From JBBDRV01 sp040905285 (lineage in GTDB: Bacteria; Bacteroidota; Rhodothermia; Balneolales; Balneolaceae): a stretch of 8,140 nt of DNA. The translations under genes and the position numbers were made by a program. The notes beneath the pieces are model-generated. The model searched no databases. It worked only from the letters and a program-made list of their open reading frames with translations, and was not told the origin of the DNA. The DNA lies in NCBI GenBank assembly GCA_040905285.1, contig JBBDRV010000083.1, positions 1-8,140 of the forward strand, in the 5' to 3' direction. Positions 7,258 to 8,140 of the stretch are shown here, in pieces; the first letter of the stretch is position 1, and the number at the start of each line of letters is the position of its first letter.

Positions 7258-8140
7258 TCCATGCCCTCCTCTCCACGGCTCATATTTCTGACAAGAGAAG
7301 CGTAGAGCCGGTCTGAGGATTTTTTTATTTCACTGACTTCTGCTTCAGCATTTCTTCCCAGAATCAGTTCGAGAACCCTGTCATTTCTCTCGGGGAATCT
7401 GTTATAGTCTCCCCCCCACTTTGCCAGAGCCTTAATCAACGCCTCTTCAGGTCCTTTGTCCAGGTTTACGGCATACTCAAAAGCGGAATCAATATACAGA
7501 TTCAGGGGTTTTGACATTCCCGTCCGGAAAAGGCCCAGATACTCTTTTAGAATCCTGCAGGCGTCAGGTTCATAACCGAATCTTTTCCAGCTCCCTTTTC
7601 CTTTTTTAAAATCCAGAAACAGATCTGTACCGAAATCATCGTTGTCTGCCTGGATGCAAAGCACAAGATGTTTGATCCAGCTGTTCAGCAGGTTCTTGCC
7701 CGATGGTTTAGAGGGCTGCACATCCAGCATTCCGTTACCCGAATAGGAGCTGATCGATCCCTCCAGGTAAATGTCATCCAAATGGATATTGATTCTGATC
7801 CTGTCTAATTCCGGCAGGTGACCGCGTTCCTTTATCTCCAGAATCGCAGAGCCGGCAAGGTTTATCAGGTTTTGGAGACGATTTTCCCCCGGCCAGCCTT
7901 CAGGGAGTGCTCCCGACTGTAACAGAAGCTGCCGCATCTCTTCTTCATCCCGGCCACTCAGCACCCATCCGAACACTTGCCGGAAAAGCATGTGATGACT
8001 CAGGCCGTCCAGTCTGAACTCTTCCTCGTCCGCTTTGTCCCCGGATTTCAGGTAAACCCCCAGTTTCTTCCGGAAGAAGTATCCTTCGGGGTTTCTGAAA
8101 AAATGCTCAAGATCCTCGATCATAACGGAGGTTGACTCTT
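7254..8140 (-). CDS. recC: Exodeoxyribonuclease V subunit gamma, RecC, C-terminal part (5' truncated by window edge)
   Basis: The frame is open to the right edge: five codons (ESTSV, 8138-8124) precede the methionine at 8123-8121, so that methionine is internal and about 294 codons of a protein normally over 1000 residues are seen. The segment matches the C-terminal domain of RecC. In order, counted from that methionine, it shows IEDLEHFFRNPEGYFFRKKL (2-21), LDGLSHHMLFRQV (38-50), the LNSWIKHLVLC stretch (146-156) and LFRTGMSKPLNLYIDSA (198-214). In known structures this domain has a RecB-like nuclease fold without activity. Here the RecB DxK motif is replaced by LDVQ (133-136), so the lysine is lost. 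RecC holds RecB and RecD together, splits the duplex and reads Chi. The TGA at 7256-7254 overlaps the recB start by four bases. The helicase-like N-terminal two thirds lie outside the window. Confidence 0.92.
   Translation of the reverse strand, partial: ESTSVMIEDLEHFFRNPEGYFFRKKLGVYLKSGDKADEEEFRLDGLSHHMLFRQVFGWVLSGRDEEEMRQLLLQSGALPEGWPGENRLQNLINLAGSAILEIKERGHLPELDRIRINIHLDDIYLEGSISSYSGNGMLDVQPSKPSGKNLLNSWIKHLVLCIQADNDDFGTDLFLDFKKGKGSWKRFGYEPDACRILKEYLGLFRTGMSKPLNLYIDSAFEYAVNLDKGPEEALIKALAKWGGDYNRFPERNDRVLELILGRNAEAEVSEIKKSSDRLYASLVRNMSRGEEGME
7264..7270 (-). promoter_or_regulatory. Ribosome binding site of recB
   Basis: AGGAGGG, read on the minus strand from 7270 to 7264 inside the last codons of recC, lies six bases before the recB ATG at 7257. 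It is the strongest Shine-Dalgarno sequence among the junctions in this window. It fixes the recB start and suggests that recB is also initiated independently of the ribosomes that finish recC. Confidence 0.8.

Noticed and set aside
6972..7417. G7 runs in recB (6972-6978) and recC (7411-7417) as possible phase-variation tracts
   Set aside because: Both encode Gly-Gly codons in frame (CGGDE and WGGDY) and are short for slipped-strand variation. Together they do not exceed what chance would give in genes of this length.
7254..8123. Treating the 289-codon frame from the methionine at 8123 as a complete small gene
   Set aside because: The frame stays open to the window edge and the residues on both sides of that methionine belong to the RecC fold, so it is the 3' end of a longer recC.
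1..8140. Mobile element, defence island, CRISPR array, tRNA or rRNA
   Set aside because: No transposase, integrase, repeat-spacer pattern, clover-leaf sequence or conserved rRNA segment was seen. RecBCD does act against linear phage DNA, but here it is a core repair operon.

Overview
The window holds two convergent operons on a chromosome of roughly 50% G+C. No RNA gene, insertion sequence, CRISPR array, phage gene or attachment site was seen. The FtsE sequence is of the Bacteroidota/Chlorobiota kind (YLIGKTGAGKSSF around the Walker A motif). A complete RecBCD-type nuclease in that setting points to the green sulfur bacteria (Chlorobiota) as the best guess. This is inference from protein style and base composition; no marker gene settles it.

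Positions 1-1621, plus strand: the 3' end of pdxA (vitamin B6 synthesis), a class I SAM-dependent methyltransferase of the YqeM-like kind, and ftsE (ATPase of the FtsEX division ABC complex). Both junctions overlap (14 and 25 bases), so the three genes are almost certainly one transcript. ftsX is not in the window.

Positions 1622-1820: a 199-base convergent intergenic region without a convincing gene. It holds a rho-independent terminator that works on the minus strand, a second long inverted repeat, and an 11-base direct repeat that shares sequence with that inverted repeat.

Positions 1821-8140, minus strand: recC (C-terminal part only, running off the right edge), then recB, then recD. recC and recB overlap by 4 bases (ATGA) and recB and recD by 14. 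RecB brings a UvrD-type 3'-5' helicase plus the only active nuclease domain, RecD the 5'-3' helicase, and RecC the scaffold and Chi-scanning subunit with a degenerate nuclease-like C-terminal domain. Together they would form the heterotrimer that resects double-strand breaks, loads RecA and degrades linear foreign DNA. All helicase motifs of RecB and RecD and the catalytic H-D-D-K set of RecB are present, so the complex should be active.

Overall this is housekeeping sequence. I saw no undescribed system. The points most worth a second look are the paired structures after recD and the partly retained catalytic positions in the RecC C-terminal domain.
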